Shown here piece by piece: positions 1 through 11,146 of a stretch of DNA of 64,000 nucleotides. The stretch comes from Phoenix dactylifera (Eukaryota > Streptophyta > Magnoliopsida > Arecales > Arecaceae). Where the stretch lies: contig NC_052407.1 of the NCBI RefSeq assembly GCF_009389715.1, positions 4,281,154-4,345,153 of the forward strand. The letters are read 5' to 3'. How positions within the stretch are numbered: position 1 is the stretch's first letter; every line of letters starts with the position of its first letter. The position numbers were made by a program, and so were the translations under genes. A model generated the notes under the pieces. That model saw nothing but the letters and a program-made list of their open reading frames with translations, was not told where the DNA came from and searched no databases.

Positions 1-1052
1 GAGAAACAAAATTTCAGAAGGAGAGGTCTTATGGAACTTAATCGCGTATATCTATAACAAAAGGAGAGAGGAAGAATACTAAATGAAAAGTGATCCTAAT
101 GCTCTCCAACGTGTATCATCCGAAATTTAAATCTGAAAATTTTTACGATACACCTTGAGACTTGTTATTTTGGCTAGTATATCCTATGCATAAATCATGA
201 ACCAAATTGCAAGTTGATCTTAAGAGCCTCTAACTTAATAAAAAAAAGGGGAGAATAACGTGTAAAATTTTCTTGAATATCTTTAAAAAATCTATTTTGA
301 TATTCACTAATGAGTCCTAATTGACTTAATCTCTAGAACTTAAATTATGTGTCAACTCATATTTTTTTTTTATGTATCAAATTGTGCTTATTTTCTAAAA
401 AGAATAAAAGAAAGTCTTTAAAAGAGCTCTAAGATGTATCACAAATTGCATGATTTCATAATTTGGTATTTGTGCTCAAATGCACTTATTATTATAAAGA
501 AACTTTGAAGTCATTAAGAATTAATGACCCAACATGATGATATGTCTTTCACATATATAAGTTTTGATCTTTTACTCTGAAAATTAATCAAAATTGCTCT
601 CATGTTTGATAAAATACTTAATAGATTGGGCAAAAGGTCTTAATTGAACAAGCTTTCATACTTATTATTGAAGAGAGGTTAGATTTCCACTCATAACCTA
701 AGGAAGATTCCACCTACACTTGATTAGAAAACTATCTGTGGTATCAAATTAGAAAATCTCTTGAATTCACACTCGATGTGTTCTGCTCTGATCTTTGTAC
801 TTAATGTTTCACTATCTTTTTGATGTTGTCAAAAAGGAGGAGAAATATCTAAGTATATGCTTATAATGCTTTGTGATAATCAGCTTGAACTGAAATATAT
901 TGATTGTGTTAAGCTGATTAAATCTAAAGCATTATCATGAAGTATGTTTTGTTTTAAATATACATGTTGTCTACTTCATGCAACTTTGCTATGTATTACT
1001 TCTAGAAAACAATATCTTTTATATTGCATATACTCCAAGTTTTGTCATCATC
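1..1052 (+). mobile_element. 3' internal end of a SIRE-like Copia LTR retrotransposon
   Basis: AT-rich sequence with no open frame of useful length. It leads directly into a polypurine tract and LTR, so I read it as the non-coding 3' part of the internal region. A first polypurine-like motif (tcaaaaaggaggagaaat, near 829-846) follows the phrase ttgatgttg and precedes the true tract by about 220 bp. Paired polypurine blocks of this kind are, as far as I know, seen in SIRE/Maximus-type Copia elements. No gag, protease, integrase or RT motif is visible here; the coding part would lie to the left of the window. Confidence 0.6.
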
Positions 1053-1064
1053 AAAAAGGGGGAG
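1053..1064 (+). other. Polypurine tract of the LTR retrotransposon
   Basis: AAAAAGGGGGAG lies two bases before the LTR start TGATGACCC. This is the plus-strand DNA priming site in LTR retrotransposons, and its position fixes the left edge of the LTR and the element's orientation (+). Confidence 0.8.
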
Positions 1065-1321
1065 ATTGATGACCCAAAGATTGATTCATAGATTGATTTT
1101 GATGATCACAACACCTTGAAGTATAGATACTAATGTTTATGTTGCAAGGAGAAAGATATTTATTTTGCAAGGAACATAGCAAGTTGGAAGAACACAAGAA
1201 GGCCTCCAAAAGCACTCAAGAAAAGTTAGAAGAAAGCTACAATTCATTGGCCCAACTTTAAAGTTCAAAAGATTCAAATTGGAGGAGCAAACTCAAAGAA
1301 AAATTCAAAAGAATAGTCTTC

Positions 1322-2045
1322 GAGTCGACTCCTGAGGAATTCGAGTCGACTCCAATGGTTGCCGAGTCGACTCCAAAGAAAGCGAGAGTCGACTCTCAGT
1401 GGTACACAAGGGAAAACTCAGAGAAGCAGTTTTTGGACACTGAGATTCGAGTCGACTCCCACAAAGTCCGAGTCGACTCCAAAGACAGAACAACCCCAAG
1501 ACAGAAGACGGTATTTTCGTCTCTGAGAGGCGAGTCGACTCCAAGACAAGTCGAGTCGACTCCAAGGCAGCGCGGCTCCAAAATACAGAGGATCAGTTTT
1601 CCGACTCTGAGATTCGAGTCGACTCCCAGACAGCTCGAGTCGACTCCAAGGCAGCGCTACACTAAGATGGCAGAAGACCAACTTTCGGAAACTGAGAGCC
1701 GAGTCGACTCCAAGGAAGTTCGAGTCGACTCCAAGACTGGATGAGCCAAAAGACAGAGAATCGGGAGTTCGGGCTCTGAGATTCGAGTCGACTCCCAGGA
1801 CAGTCGAGTCGACTCGAGTGGACAAAATTCAAATTTGGATCCACGGACTACAGAGGATGAGCCGACTCCAAAATTGCCAGGTCAGCGCCAGAAGTTGGCG
1901 AGTCGACTCCGGGTTAAGTCGAGTCGACTCCCAGTCAAGACGGCAACTTTAATTCAAACTTGGAACAGTTGCCGAGTCGACTCCGGAAAAGCTCGAGTCG
2001 ACTCCTGCTACAGCCGAGCCGACTCCTGATCGCGCGAGTCGACTC
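1322..2045. repeat. Array of 19 GAGTCGACTC palindromes inside the LTR
   Basis: The exact 10-bp palindrome GAGTCGACTC occurs 19 times by eye between 1322-1331 and 2036-2045. Two further copies read GAGCCGACTC. Copies often come in pairs about 25-35 bp apart inside a loose higher-order unit beginning ctctgagattcgagtc. Because the motif is self-complementary, both strands give long artefactual open frames rich in ESTP/VDS or SRLE; these are not genes. The array lies upstream of the LTR TATA box. Confidence 0.9.
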
Positions 2046-2143
2046 CAAACCCAACGGTCATATTGTCAGGAGCTGCAGACTGGTTCCAACGGCTCTATTT
2101 TTGTCTCTAACGGCTATATTCTTGTTTCCACTCCATCTAAAGC

Positions 2144-2150
2144 TATAAAA
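2144..2150 (+). promoter_or_regulatory. TATA box of the LTR promoter
   Basis: TATAAAA in the context agctataaaaacaag, about 1.08 kb into the LTR. It divides the palindrome array (upstream, U3) from the stem-loop array (downstream, R-U5). A transcription start near 2175-2185 would be expected from usual plant TATA spacing. Confidence 0.6.
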
Positions 2151-2533
2151 ACAAGAAGAGAGCTAGGGGAGAATGCATGGAAGTGGGAGAAAACATTTAG
2201 GGAAGAGATTCCAAGGGAAATCTCCCATAAGCACAATAAGGGCCATTCAAAGTGAAATAGAGAGAAGAAGAGCTTCCAAGTGTATTCCAAAGCTTCCTCT
2301 CCATCCGTGTGCTGCCGCGGTGATCCTCTACTTCGTGCCAAATCAGAAGAGGGTCAAGTAAAGAAGAAGTCGAGCTCCTCCATCTTCAAAACTCGTTTGA
2401 GGGCTTCTCTTTACTTTATTTGTTTATATTGTTATATTTGCTTGTTTAAGAAGCTTTGATTTGTTTTTATTCTTTGTTTTAATATCTTGTAACTTGATTC
2501 AATCAAGGGATTGAATCAAGGGGTTAAAGGTTT

Positions 2534-2813
2534 GTTGGTAAGCCAAAGGGAAAACCAACGGGGTTTAAGGTTTGTTGGTGAGCCAAGGGGAAAACCAACG
2601 GGGTTTAGGTTTGTTGGTGAGCCGAGGGTAAAACCAACGTGTAAGGGTTTGATTGTGAGCCCGGAAAAACAATCGGAGTGGTTCTAGTCGGTGAGCCTGG
2701 GAAAACCGACCGAGTTCGTTGTGCGCTCGTAAAACAACAAGTTGGGTTGTGAGCTTGTAAAACAACCGGCTGTAATCTGTAGGATTATAGTGGAATTCCC
2801 AAGAGGTCTTGGG
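2534..2813 (+). repeat. Tandem stem-loop array in the LTR leader region
   Basis: Seven units share a loop beginning GAGCC (or a near form) and ending AAA, flanked by perfectly complementary arms. Arms are GTTGGT/ACCAAC at 2534-2539/2554-2559, 2574-2579/2594-2599 and 2613-2618/2633-2638. They are GATTGT/ACAATC at 2651-2656/2669-2674, GTCGGT/ACCGAC at 2687-2692/2705-2710, GTTGT/ACAAC at 2718-2722/2734-2738 and GGTTGT/ACAACC at 2745-2750/2762-2767. Loops are 11-14 nt. Two further hairpins follow: TAATC/GATTA at 2773-2777/2783-2787, and CCCAAGA/TCTTGGG at 2798-2804/2807-2813 with a 2-nt loop. The arms vary while pairing is kept. Confidence 0.85.
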
Positions 2814-3179
2814 GAGTGGATGTAGGTGCTGGGATGCACCGAACCACTATATTTTTGTTGTGTTTGTGATGCTCTTTGTTGACTGACCTCCTCACTCACT
2901 TACTTAGATATTAAGCTTGCTTAACTCTTCTTCGTGCATCCTTTAGTTGCAAGCATAATCAATTTACTCAATCATTAAATTGAATAGCATACTAGGGCAA
3001 AATTAGACTAATCTTTTATTGAACCCACTGCTTAATAGTTGATTAGATTAGAATCATACTCTTGCTAAGGTTAAGCTTCACTAAGCATCCATACAACTTA
3101 GCATAATTAATCTAAAAGATTAGAAGTAGTTTAAAAGTTTTAAAAGACCCAATTCACCCCCCCCCCTCTTGGGTTGTCA

Positions 3180-5690
3180 CCTTGGGCAACATGACTCATG
3201 GGGGCAAGACTTCGAGGCAGCGATGACTAGCCATGGGAGGGCGGTGTGGAAACTCAAGGAAGGTTTGGCAAAGGGGTTATGCAGCTCGGTTGGTTAAAAT
3301 ACTGACTTTGCATTGGCCGAGCGTGGTGGAAGGGATGTTGTGGGCCAAGTGAGGACCAAAGAATCGGATGTATGTAAAGATTCGATGGAGGACTCAATGG
3401 CCTGATACGATGATATTGATTTGAAATTGTAGAGGGACAAAAAGTCTTCTTTTCTGGCCACCTTTAGCAGATTTATGCACATGAATGGACTGGATGTGTG
3501 CATCCTTCTTGAAACAAGGCTATCAGGACAGAATCTTCAGTTGGCCATGCACCATTTCCCTCCTTCTTGAAGTTTTTTTGCTATTGAGTCTCGGAGTTTT
3601 TCCAGAGACATTGTGGTTGTGTGGATGTTGGGCTTTGCCACCTTCAACATTTTTCTTAGGTGTAATCAGCAAGCTATTATAGTAATCACTTAAGGTAATG
3701 GCAATCCTTGGTACTTATCTATTATATATACCACTATGGATTACATGGTGCATTAGGAGCTATGGAGCGAGGTATCGTGTATGATCCAACAAGGTATTCC
3801 TTCATTGGTGGCCGAAGACTTCAATTGTATTGCTAGGCCAGCCGAGAAGCAAGAGGAGAAGATGTTCTTAGGTAATACTGAGGTTAGAGAGTTCCAGAGC
3901 TTCATCTCTACCAACAAACTTGTGGATTTAGAGTTCATTGGGCCAAGGTTCACCTGATGCAACAACCAGCAGAGGCTAGCGAGAGTTTGGGAGAGGATTG
4001 ATAAGGCCTTCGCTATAGCGGCGCGGATCCAGCCCTTCCGAAACTACCATGTTTGGCACCTGGCCCACATTGGATCGGACCACAACCTGATCCTCATCAA
4101 CACCGATGCTACCATCCCTCATCAGACCCCCTTTCCCTTTGAGAAGATTTGGTTGTTATACCCGCACTCCTAGGATATTGTCAGGAAGGTCTAGAGTACA
4201 ACGATCAGAGGGGATGTGATGTATCGAGTTACTTGCAAGCTCGAGCTACTCAAATGCCGCTTCTGTAGGTGGAACAAGAAAGAGGTTGGGGATATCACCA
4301 AAAGGCTAGAAGAGATTGAAGGTTCCATCGCCTCTTTCCAAGCTAAGGATGAGAGGGAAGGAGGTCTTGTGCTTGGGGACTTGACAGAACTTCGTGCACA
4401 GCTGCCTTGCATCACTTGCTTTTGCACTGATAGGAGACCTTCTAGTGATAGAAGTCCACTATTTTGGATGGTGACTGGAACACCAGGTTCTTTCATCAGT
4501 CAACTATTATCAGAAGACAGAGGAACAATATCCAGAGCATCAAAGATAGTGGTGGCCAGATTACGGAGGATGCAGGGAGCTTTGTTGTGAGTTGGTGCAT
4601 TTTTTCAGATCGAGAAGAACAGGCCAGCAGGAGAGTGATAATCCAATCTTTGGTCCCATGCCTAAGGAAAGAGTCTTGGAGGCCGAGAAGGATGATCTCA
4701 TTAGGCTGATTATGACCAGGGATATTCATTAGGCTGTTTGGTCTATGGCTGAGGACAAAGCTCCTGAGTCGGATAGTTTTTCTTCCCTATTATCCAGGAG
4801 ATATTGGCCTATCATCTAGCATGAGGTTGTGGCTTCTATTCAGTAGTTCTTTCATACATTTGGGATGTCTCAAGAATAAAAGAGAACTTTTATCACTCTA
4901 ATCCTTAAGAGGTTGGATGCTACTGAGTCGGGCCATTACAGGCCTATTAGTTTGTGTTCTACCTTATACAAGATTATTACAAGAGTCCTGGTAGCCAGAT
5001 TTAGAGAGATTCTTGCTAGACTTATTAGGCTAGAGCAGAGGGCCTTTGTGGAAGGCAGGAACACATCTAACAATATCTAATAGCACAGGAGTTTATGCAT
5101 GACCTACAGAGAGCACTAGATCAACGGAGACTGATGGAGGTCTAAATGGACATGGAGCATACCTTTGATCCGATGACCTAAAGCTTTCTTTTCTCCTCCT
5201 TGGCAAGCTTTGGATTCCATGAGGTGTGAATTCGATAGATTATGGGCTGCATTCAGGATTCAACCTTCACCATTTTGGTGAATGACGCCTACGACGTTTT
5301 TCCACTCTACTGTCCGCCTTCGGCAAGGTTGCCCTCTGTCCCCTTATCTTTTTATCATTTGTGTTGACTCTCTGTCCAAAGCTTTTTAGGCTGCAATGGC
5401 GTCTCAAGATCTTGAGGTCTACAGGCCCACACCGTTCACTGAGCCAATATCTCATTTTTTTTCGTAGATGATTGCATGCTTCTCGGTCGAGCAACAGTAC
5501 AGAACGTTTGGAGGTTCAGAAGAATTTTAGAGGGCCACTATTTTGCATCTATTCAGCGGGTCAACCTATCCAAATCCACTATTTTACTCCACTTTTTCTT
5601 CATTTTCTTTTTTCTGACTTTCTTAGATGTATTCATGCTAGAAGGTTATAATGTATCCGACTTACAAAAAAAGAAAAAGGGTTTCTGATC
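3180..5690 (+). mobile_element. Degenerate L1-type LINE (endonuclease plus reverse transcriptase)
   Basis: Frameshifted, stop-interrupted coding remnants read in order on the plus strand. An LLETRL motif near 3500 and a VAEDFN motif near 3812 (usual GDFN) are followed by REFQSF, VWERIDKAF and a GSDHNLI motif near 4075, all typical of the APE-like endonuclease of plant LINEs. RT remnants follow: RPISLCSTLYKIIT near 4945, FVEGRNTSNN near 5046, RQGCPLSPYLFI near 5322 and an FVDD active-site box near 5462-5474. Stops and shifts are frequent, so it is dead. No poly-A tail or target-site duplication was found. It abuts the LTR on its left and the RPL4 upstream region on its right. Confidence 0.8.
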
Positions 5691-6060
5691 AAGATTAGAG
5701 AGAATTTTTGCAATCGAGCTCATTGGTGACAAAATGGGCGACCCTAGTTGTCAATAGGCCTACAATGCAAGCCCCATCCAAGTAAATGTACAGTTAAGTC
5801 CAGTGTCTGCCCATTTTCAGAGAAGCAAATCTGACCGTTCATATTCTGATTTCCGATCAACGAATCACAGATCCGAGTTTAATCATGCGGATCCACTCCC
5901 CACCGACTTAACCAAGCCTTTTTACGCTAACCAAGCCCTGTGAAGGCCGCATCCCAACCTAACCTAAAGAAACGCTCTGGCTCCGCGTTAGCGTGCAAAA
6001 AACTAGTATGTATACAGTGGACGGTCCAGATCAAATCCCTACACCACCCTTCCACTATAA
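5691..6060 (+). promoter_or_regulatory. RPL4 upstream region with TATA-like box
   Basis: Unique sequence between the LINE remnant and RPL4 with no coding signal. A TATA-like ctataa is at 6055-6060, about 85 bp before the RPL4 start codon, in a pyrimidine-rich setting typical of plant ribosomal protein genes. Confidence 0.45.
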
Positions 6061-6103
6061 GCATTCTCGAGTCCCCGTCGTCGTCGGCTTTCCCTCATTC
6101 CAA

Positions 6104-6112
6104 AAACCCTAG
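6104..6112 (+). promoter_or_regulatory. Telo-box (AAACCCTAG) of the RPL4 gene
   Basis: AAACCCTAG 33 bp before the RPL4 start codon. The telo-box is a known plant element near the start sites of ribosomal protein and other translation genes, coupling them to growth and proliferation. Its place right beside an RPL4 start is as expected. Confidence 0.65.
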
Positions 6113-6144
6113 CCCCTCGCCAAACTGTTCCCTCCTCCGCCGCG

Positions 6145-9100
6145 ATGGCCTCCGCCGTCCGCCCTCTCGTCACCGTCCAGCCTCTAGAGGGAGACATGGC
6201 CACCGACGGATCCAACTCCGTCCCCCTTCCCGATGTCCTCAAGGCCTCGATACGCCCCGACGTCGTGCGCTTCGTCCACGACAACCTCTCCAAGAACCGC
6301 CGCCAGCCCTATGCCGTCTCCAAACGCGCCGGCCACCAGACGTCCGCGGAGTCCTGGGGCACCGGCCGCGCTGTCTCCCGTATCCCTCGCGTCCCCGGTG
6401 GCGGCACCCACCGCGCCGGCCAGGGAGCGTTCGGCAACATGGTTCGCGGCGGCCGGATGTTCGCCCCCACCAAGATCTGGCGCCGCTGGCACCGTCGTGT
6501 CAACGTCAACCAGCGTCGCTTCGCCGTAGTCTCCGCTCTCGCCGCGTCCGCCGTCCCCTCTCTCGTCATGGCCCGTGGCCACCGCATCGAGTCCGTCGGC
6601 GAGCTCCCTCTCGTTATATCCGACTCCGCTGAGGCCGTCGAGAAGACCTCCTCCGCCATCAAGCTCCTGAAGCAGATCGGCGCCTACCCCGACGCCGAGA
6701 AGGCCAAGGACTCCCACCAGATCCGCTCCGGCAAGGGAAAAATGCGCAATCGCCGCTACGTCTCCCGCAAGGGCCCCCTCGTCGTGTACGGCACTGGGGG
6801 ATCCAAGATCGTCAAGGCTTTCCGCAACATCCCGGGCGTCGATGTTGCCAATGTCGAGCGCCTCAACCTGCTCAAACTCGCCCCCGGTGGTCACCTCGGC
6901 AGGTTCATCATCTGGACCAAGTCCGCCTTTGAGAAGCTTGACTCAGTGTTCGGGACATTCGAGAAGCCCTCTGAGAAGAAGAAGGGCTACGTGCTGCCCA
7001 GGTCCAAGATGATAAATGCCGATCTGTCCAGGATCATCAACTCCGACGAGGTGCAGTCAGTGGTTAGGCCAATCAACAAGGAGGTCAAGCGCCGCGCGCT
7101 TAAGAAGAACCCGCTGAAGAATCTGAACACTTTGCTGAAGCTGAACCCCTACGCCAAGACTGCCAGGAGAATGGCTCTTCTAGCTGAGGCACAGCGTGTT
7201 AAGGCCAAGAAGGAGAAGCTCGACAAGAAGAGGACCCAACTCTCTAAGGTATATCTCTGCTTGTGATATGATGGCAACGCCCCGATTGCATTTCTTTTGG
7301 ATTATAATTTCATACCGTAATGCTTTTTATGCTATTGGATAATTAACATAAGCATTAATGCATTTGTGATTTAGGTGGTTATTAACAATTTAGTGATCCC
7401 AAGATTATTATTTTATGGAGCTTTGAAGTGTTTTCCTTTTCTATGTTTTTCTATCACCAGGTTTTGTGGTTAGAATTACATAATTTTGAACTTATCATGC
7501 ATTTTTTTCTAGATGTCATTTCTTACAACAAAACCTACCTCTTCTTCTAGATGTCTGCGTCTTAATCTTACAATGTGTATCAGGATGCCTATAGTCTCTG
7601 GTTAATAAACAAATAGAAAAATGCTGCTGAGAGTATGGAAAAAATTTGAATGAATGCATATGTTAGCATGTTGGGTGTTATTTTAGAATTATTGGCTTGT
7701 AGTTGTGCCCAATACATAATTAATCACCACCATATAGTATTGTGTTCTGAGCATAGGGTTGCTCAACATTATTAGGATCTTATGATTCTTAGTTACATAT
7801 GTTCCAATATTATCAGATGTCTCTGATTGCCTTAGTTACTAAGGTTATGCTTCTGACATGGCAGCTGATTGTTTAGATTTTGTGATGAGTGTTCTCCAAA
7901 TATATAATTGACTTAGAATATATCATTTTAGATGTTGAGTTCGAGTCAGGAATTCAAGATTTGTCCATAAGTTGTTTTAATCTTTTAGTGATCATACCCT
8001 GATGCTTAAATTTTGAACCATAAGAAACTACAGGGCCTATTGGTTAGGGTAGGAATATTTACAAGGAATGATGAACATACATAGAATAGGTTGTCTTTTT
8101 TTGGATTATACATATGAGCATGCTAAAATGCTGTTAAAAGTGGGGTGCACTGCTAAAAGTTTGATTCTCTTTGGATGTCAGACTCGAACTAGATCTTGCA
8201 AATCACCGGTGTCATATCAGAGGAAATTGTTTCAGTTTTGTTAGACATTTTTTTGTATGGATCCTGTCAGCAGTAGATTATGTGAATTGTAAATGATATT
8301 ATTTTTTGTTATGATTAGATAAATATAAATCTAAATATTTTCTGCTGCTTTTTTAATAAGAAAACCATCTATTTATGAACATATTTTCTTTTTGGCCTTT
8401 ATTGAAACAATTTGATCGAACTTGTACAGTGTTCAAGTCTTGAGTTATGAACCGTTGTTACTTAGACACTTCAGTTTTTAGAAATTTATGATTTTGACAC
8501 TGTTGGATGATTAGATATTGCAAAATATGACATGAAGTTCCAGGATTCTTTATGTAGAACTTGAAGTACCTAGTTTAAGGACACATCATTAAAGGTGGTG
8601 ATGCTTCAGCTCTCACCAATTTCGAGTGCCCTAATACTAGATATGCTGAAGTTACTTTGTGTGTCACTGCTTTTGTTGATGTTTTAAATAGAAATAAGAG
8701 GTAGTTTTTTTTAATAAATACACCTTTAACCTTTAAGAGGTCAAGTGGTGGACATGTTTTTATAGCTATGCATTTTTATGTAATTTTCTGTGGGATGCTT
8801 TCTGGATGCTGTAGAACTTAACATGCTGGGGCACTGGGTAGTTAGTATTTAAGTCATGCTAGAAATAAGTCAAATTATGCTGAAATCATTTTTCGTAGGA
8901 AAAGATTGCAGCATGCAATACATGAATGTGATGTTCGAAGTTGTTAGTAAAATGTCTTATGTTGCTTGGAATCATAACTAGTAGAAAAATGCATGGTTGT
9001 CCATAGACAATTCAATGTGAATCAGTTTGTACTGTTTTCTTCCTTATTCTACAAGGACTTAACGTGTACTTAGTGCTTGAAATACTTCTCTATGCTATGG

Positions 9101-9804
9101 TTGAAAAACCCGTTGCATACATTATGATGTTATCCTATCATCATGGTTGTGGTTGGTTAGACTAATCCTCTAGCCTCATGTTAATGTGCTTTTGTTTTTT
9201 TTTTTTAAATTACTTGTTGATAGTGATGAGAACAAAGAAATGAAGCATGATAACTTCCAGGCTATTGATATATGAATACTTCTTTTATGTTTCTTAAGTC
9301 CAAATATCCAATTATCCATTTAGTTTGATCTTTTTGTTTATGTAAATTGCAACAGTTTTTTTTTGTCTTGACAAGTATAAGTGTATTTTCCTAGTGTAGT
9401 GTTTCTTAAACTTTTTGTTTGGTTCTACTTTGTGGCTGTGATATGTCTGGTTGTGTCCAGATTGTCTAGTATGGGAACAGTCTTATGGAGCTATTGATAA
9501 GCTTCAGCAAACTAACACTGCGTGTTAATTTTGGTTCTTTGAAAAATCAAATATTTGTTCCAGTATTGTTACAAAGTAATAACTTGATGATCTTCTTGTT
9601 AAGACTCAATTTTTTTTTAATTTATTGGTGTAAGCTGGTAGTTTCCAGTCCAATATAATGTGGTATGATGTGTCAATTTTGTTTGTGCAGGAAGAAGCTG
9701 CTGCAATCAAAGCTGCTGGGAGGATGTGGTACAAGACTATGATTTCAGACAGTGATTATACTGAATTCGAGAACTTCTCAAAGTGGCTAGGTGTTACTCA
9801 GTGA
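6145..9804 (+). CDS. RPL4: 60S ribosomal protein L4 (uL4)
   Basis: Structural protein of the large cytosolic ribosomal subunit whose extended loop lines the peptide exit tunnel. Two exons, 6145-7248 and 9691-9804, join in phase 0 to give 405 residues, close to the usual plant length (about 406). The donor is aag|gtatat and the acceptor gtgcag|gaa. The protein begins [12 protein letters not shown]; the family-typical stretch [15 protein letters not shown] (about residues 85-99) and the basic C-terminal half are all present. The second exon encodes [17 protein letters not shown] and ends WLGVTQ. The start has a strong context (gcgATGGcc) and is preceded by a telo-box. Exon 1 is strongly GC-rich, unlike the AT-rich flanks. 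The 2,442-bp intron (7249-9690) has no recognisable gene. Intact and likely expressed. Confidence 0.97.
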
Positions 9805-11146
9805 GCAATGCTACTAGTAGTCATTTGGTTTCTAGTTCAACTTTGTTGGAAATTTCCATCGGATTTTGTTTTCTATTTTTAGTTTGTGTTTTGCATTTGA
9901 ATACAAGGTGATTTGCTAAAAAAAATAGACCTAGCCCTATTTGCTCGACATTAAGGTTAGGGTTCATAAATTCAATCGAATGTATGGCTTTTTGGTGTTT
10001 TTTTTTTTTTTGGGTACTTCTTACATTTTTCAATTTTTAATAGATGCCCTGGGAAGGGTTCATGGTTTTTGATTCGTAAACATGGCTGAAGTAAATGTTT
10101 TAATGCTCACGTTCCTCCTCCTCGACACCCCAATCCTACCCTGCTCCCCCACGCCCCAACACCCCGAGCGTAGCTCACGTTCCTGCCCCTTGATGCCCCC
10201 CTATTTTTTAACAAATGAGTGGGTGGCTGATGTTTAATAAGACATGGAGATCCAAATCGATCTACTATTCGGTTCCAAATCATTCGACGTTTTCATGAAA
10301 CACTAATTTGATGAAGCAACCCGACCATAAGTAGCCATGCACCAACCACTAATGACATTTCGATCTGCATGCACGAATCTTAATGTCAACGATCCAACTT
10401 TGTGACCGTGCATGCTGCATATTGCACCCAAATTCGAACTCAAGTTTGGCCACTGTCTCTCCTCCCCATCCAAGGCCACGTTAATTTTTCCCCAATTCTA
10501 CCTTCTCTCTTTTTCAGCTTTCTGTATATTTGAGTGTTTTTCGTTTTTGATCTTGCAAACTTATTTTTAGATCAAATATGGTACTTCAAAAATATTTTTA
10601 GATAAAATAAAAATATTTAGTAAAAAAATTATTTTGAAGATTTTTTTCAAAAAATATTTTAAAACCACGCCGTAAAATTATTTTGAGTTATAAATTTTTT
10701 TCGACTAAAATTATTTATAATAAAATATAATAATTATAAAAAATAACACTATTAATATATAATAATAATAATAATATTTTTTATTTTTTATTATATTATA
10801 TTATAAATATAATATAATATAATAATATATCATATTATAGTCTACAATATTATATTATATTACAGTAATATTATACTATATTATATATTTATATATATAT
10901 ATTATATTTTATATTTTATATTATTTTGTTGCATAATATTATGTAATATTTTTTGTTGTTATTTTTATTATATCAAAAATATTTTTTTTTAATTTATTTA
11001 TTAAATATATATTAAAATTATCTAACGGTAAATAAGTTTTTATAATAGCTCTGCCTCAAAGGCTCTACCGTCAACAATACGCCAAACGTTTATATCTTCG
11101 ACACTCATTTCCCCCGCGCCCCAACTCTTGAAAACCTCCCGGTCCA
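9805..11146. other. Intergenic: RPL4 3'UTR and an AT-rich block
   Basis: The first few hundred bases are probably RPL4 3'UTR. 10560-11040 is an extremely AT-rich block with many short TATAATA-type repeats and no coding content. 11041-11146 is the probable 5'UTR and promoter of the next gene. Confidence 0.5.

Larger units (their letters stand above)
1067..3179 (+). repeat. Copia (SIRE-like) 3' LTR, about 2.1 kb
   Basis: The left end TGATGACCCAA and right end TTGGGTTGTCA are imperfect inverted repeats (9 of 11) ending in TG...CA, as LTRs do. The left end abuts the polypurine tract; the right end follows a C-rich run (aattcaccccccccc) typical of this lineage. A TATA box (TATAAAA) sits at 2144-2150. 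U3 carries the palindromic array at 1322-2045; the presumed R-U5 carries the stem-loop array at 2534-2767. The 5' LTR is outside the window, so element age cannot be estimated here. No target-site duplication can be checked with one end only. Confidence 0.75.

Noticed and set aside
1305-2029. Several overlapping long open frames on both strands in the LTR
   Set aside because: They are produced by the self-complementary GAGTCGACTC repeat, which avoids stops in several frames; no protein family resemblance.
1322-2045. CRISPR-like array (regular palindromic repeat with spacers)
   Set aside because: Repeat is only 10 bp, spacers are unequal and partly repeated, and the setting is a plant LTR retrotransposon.
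6184-6894. 236-residue open frame opposite RPL4 exon 1
   Set aside because: Shadow of GC-rich RPL4 codons on the other strand.
7249-9690. Possible box C/D snoRNA in the RPL4 intron (tgatga motifs near 7882, 8069 and 9225)
   Set aside because: No CTGA D box at suitable distance and no terminal stem; ribosomal protein introns often host snoRNAs but none can be supported here.
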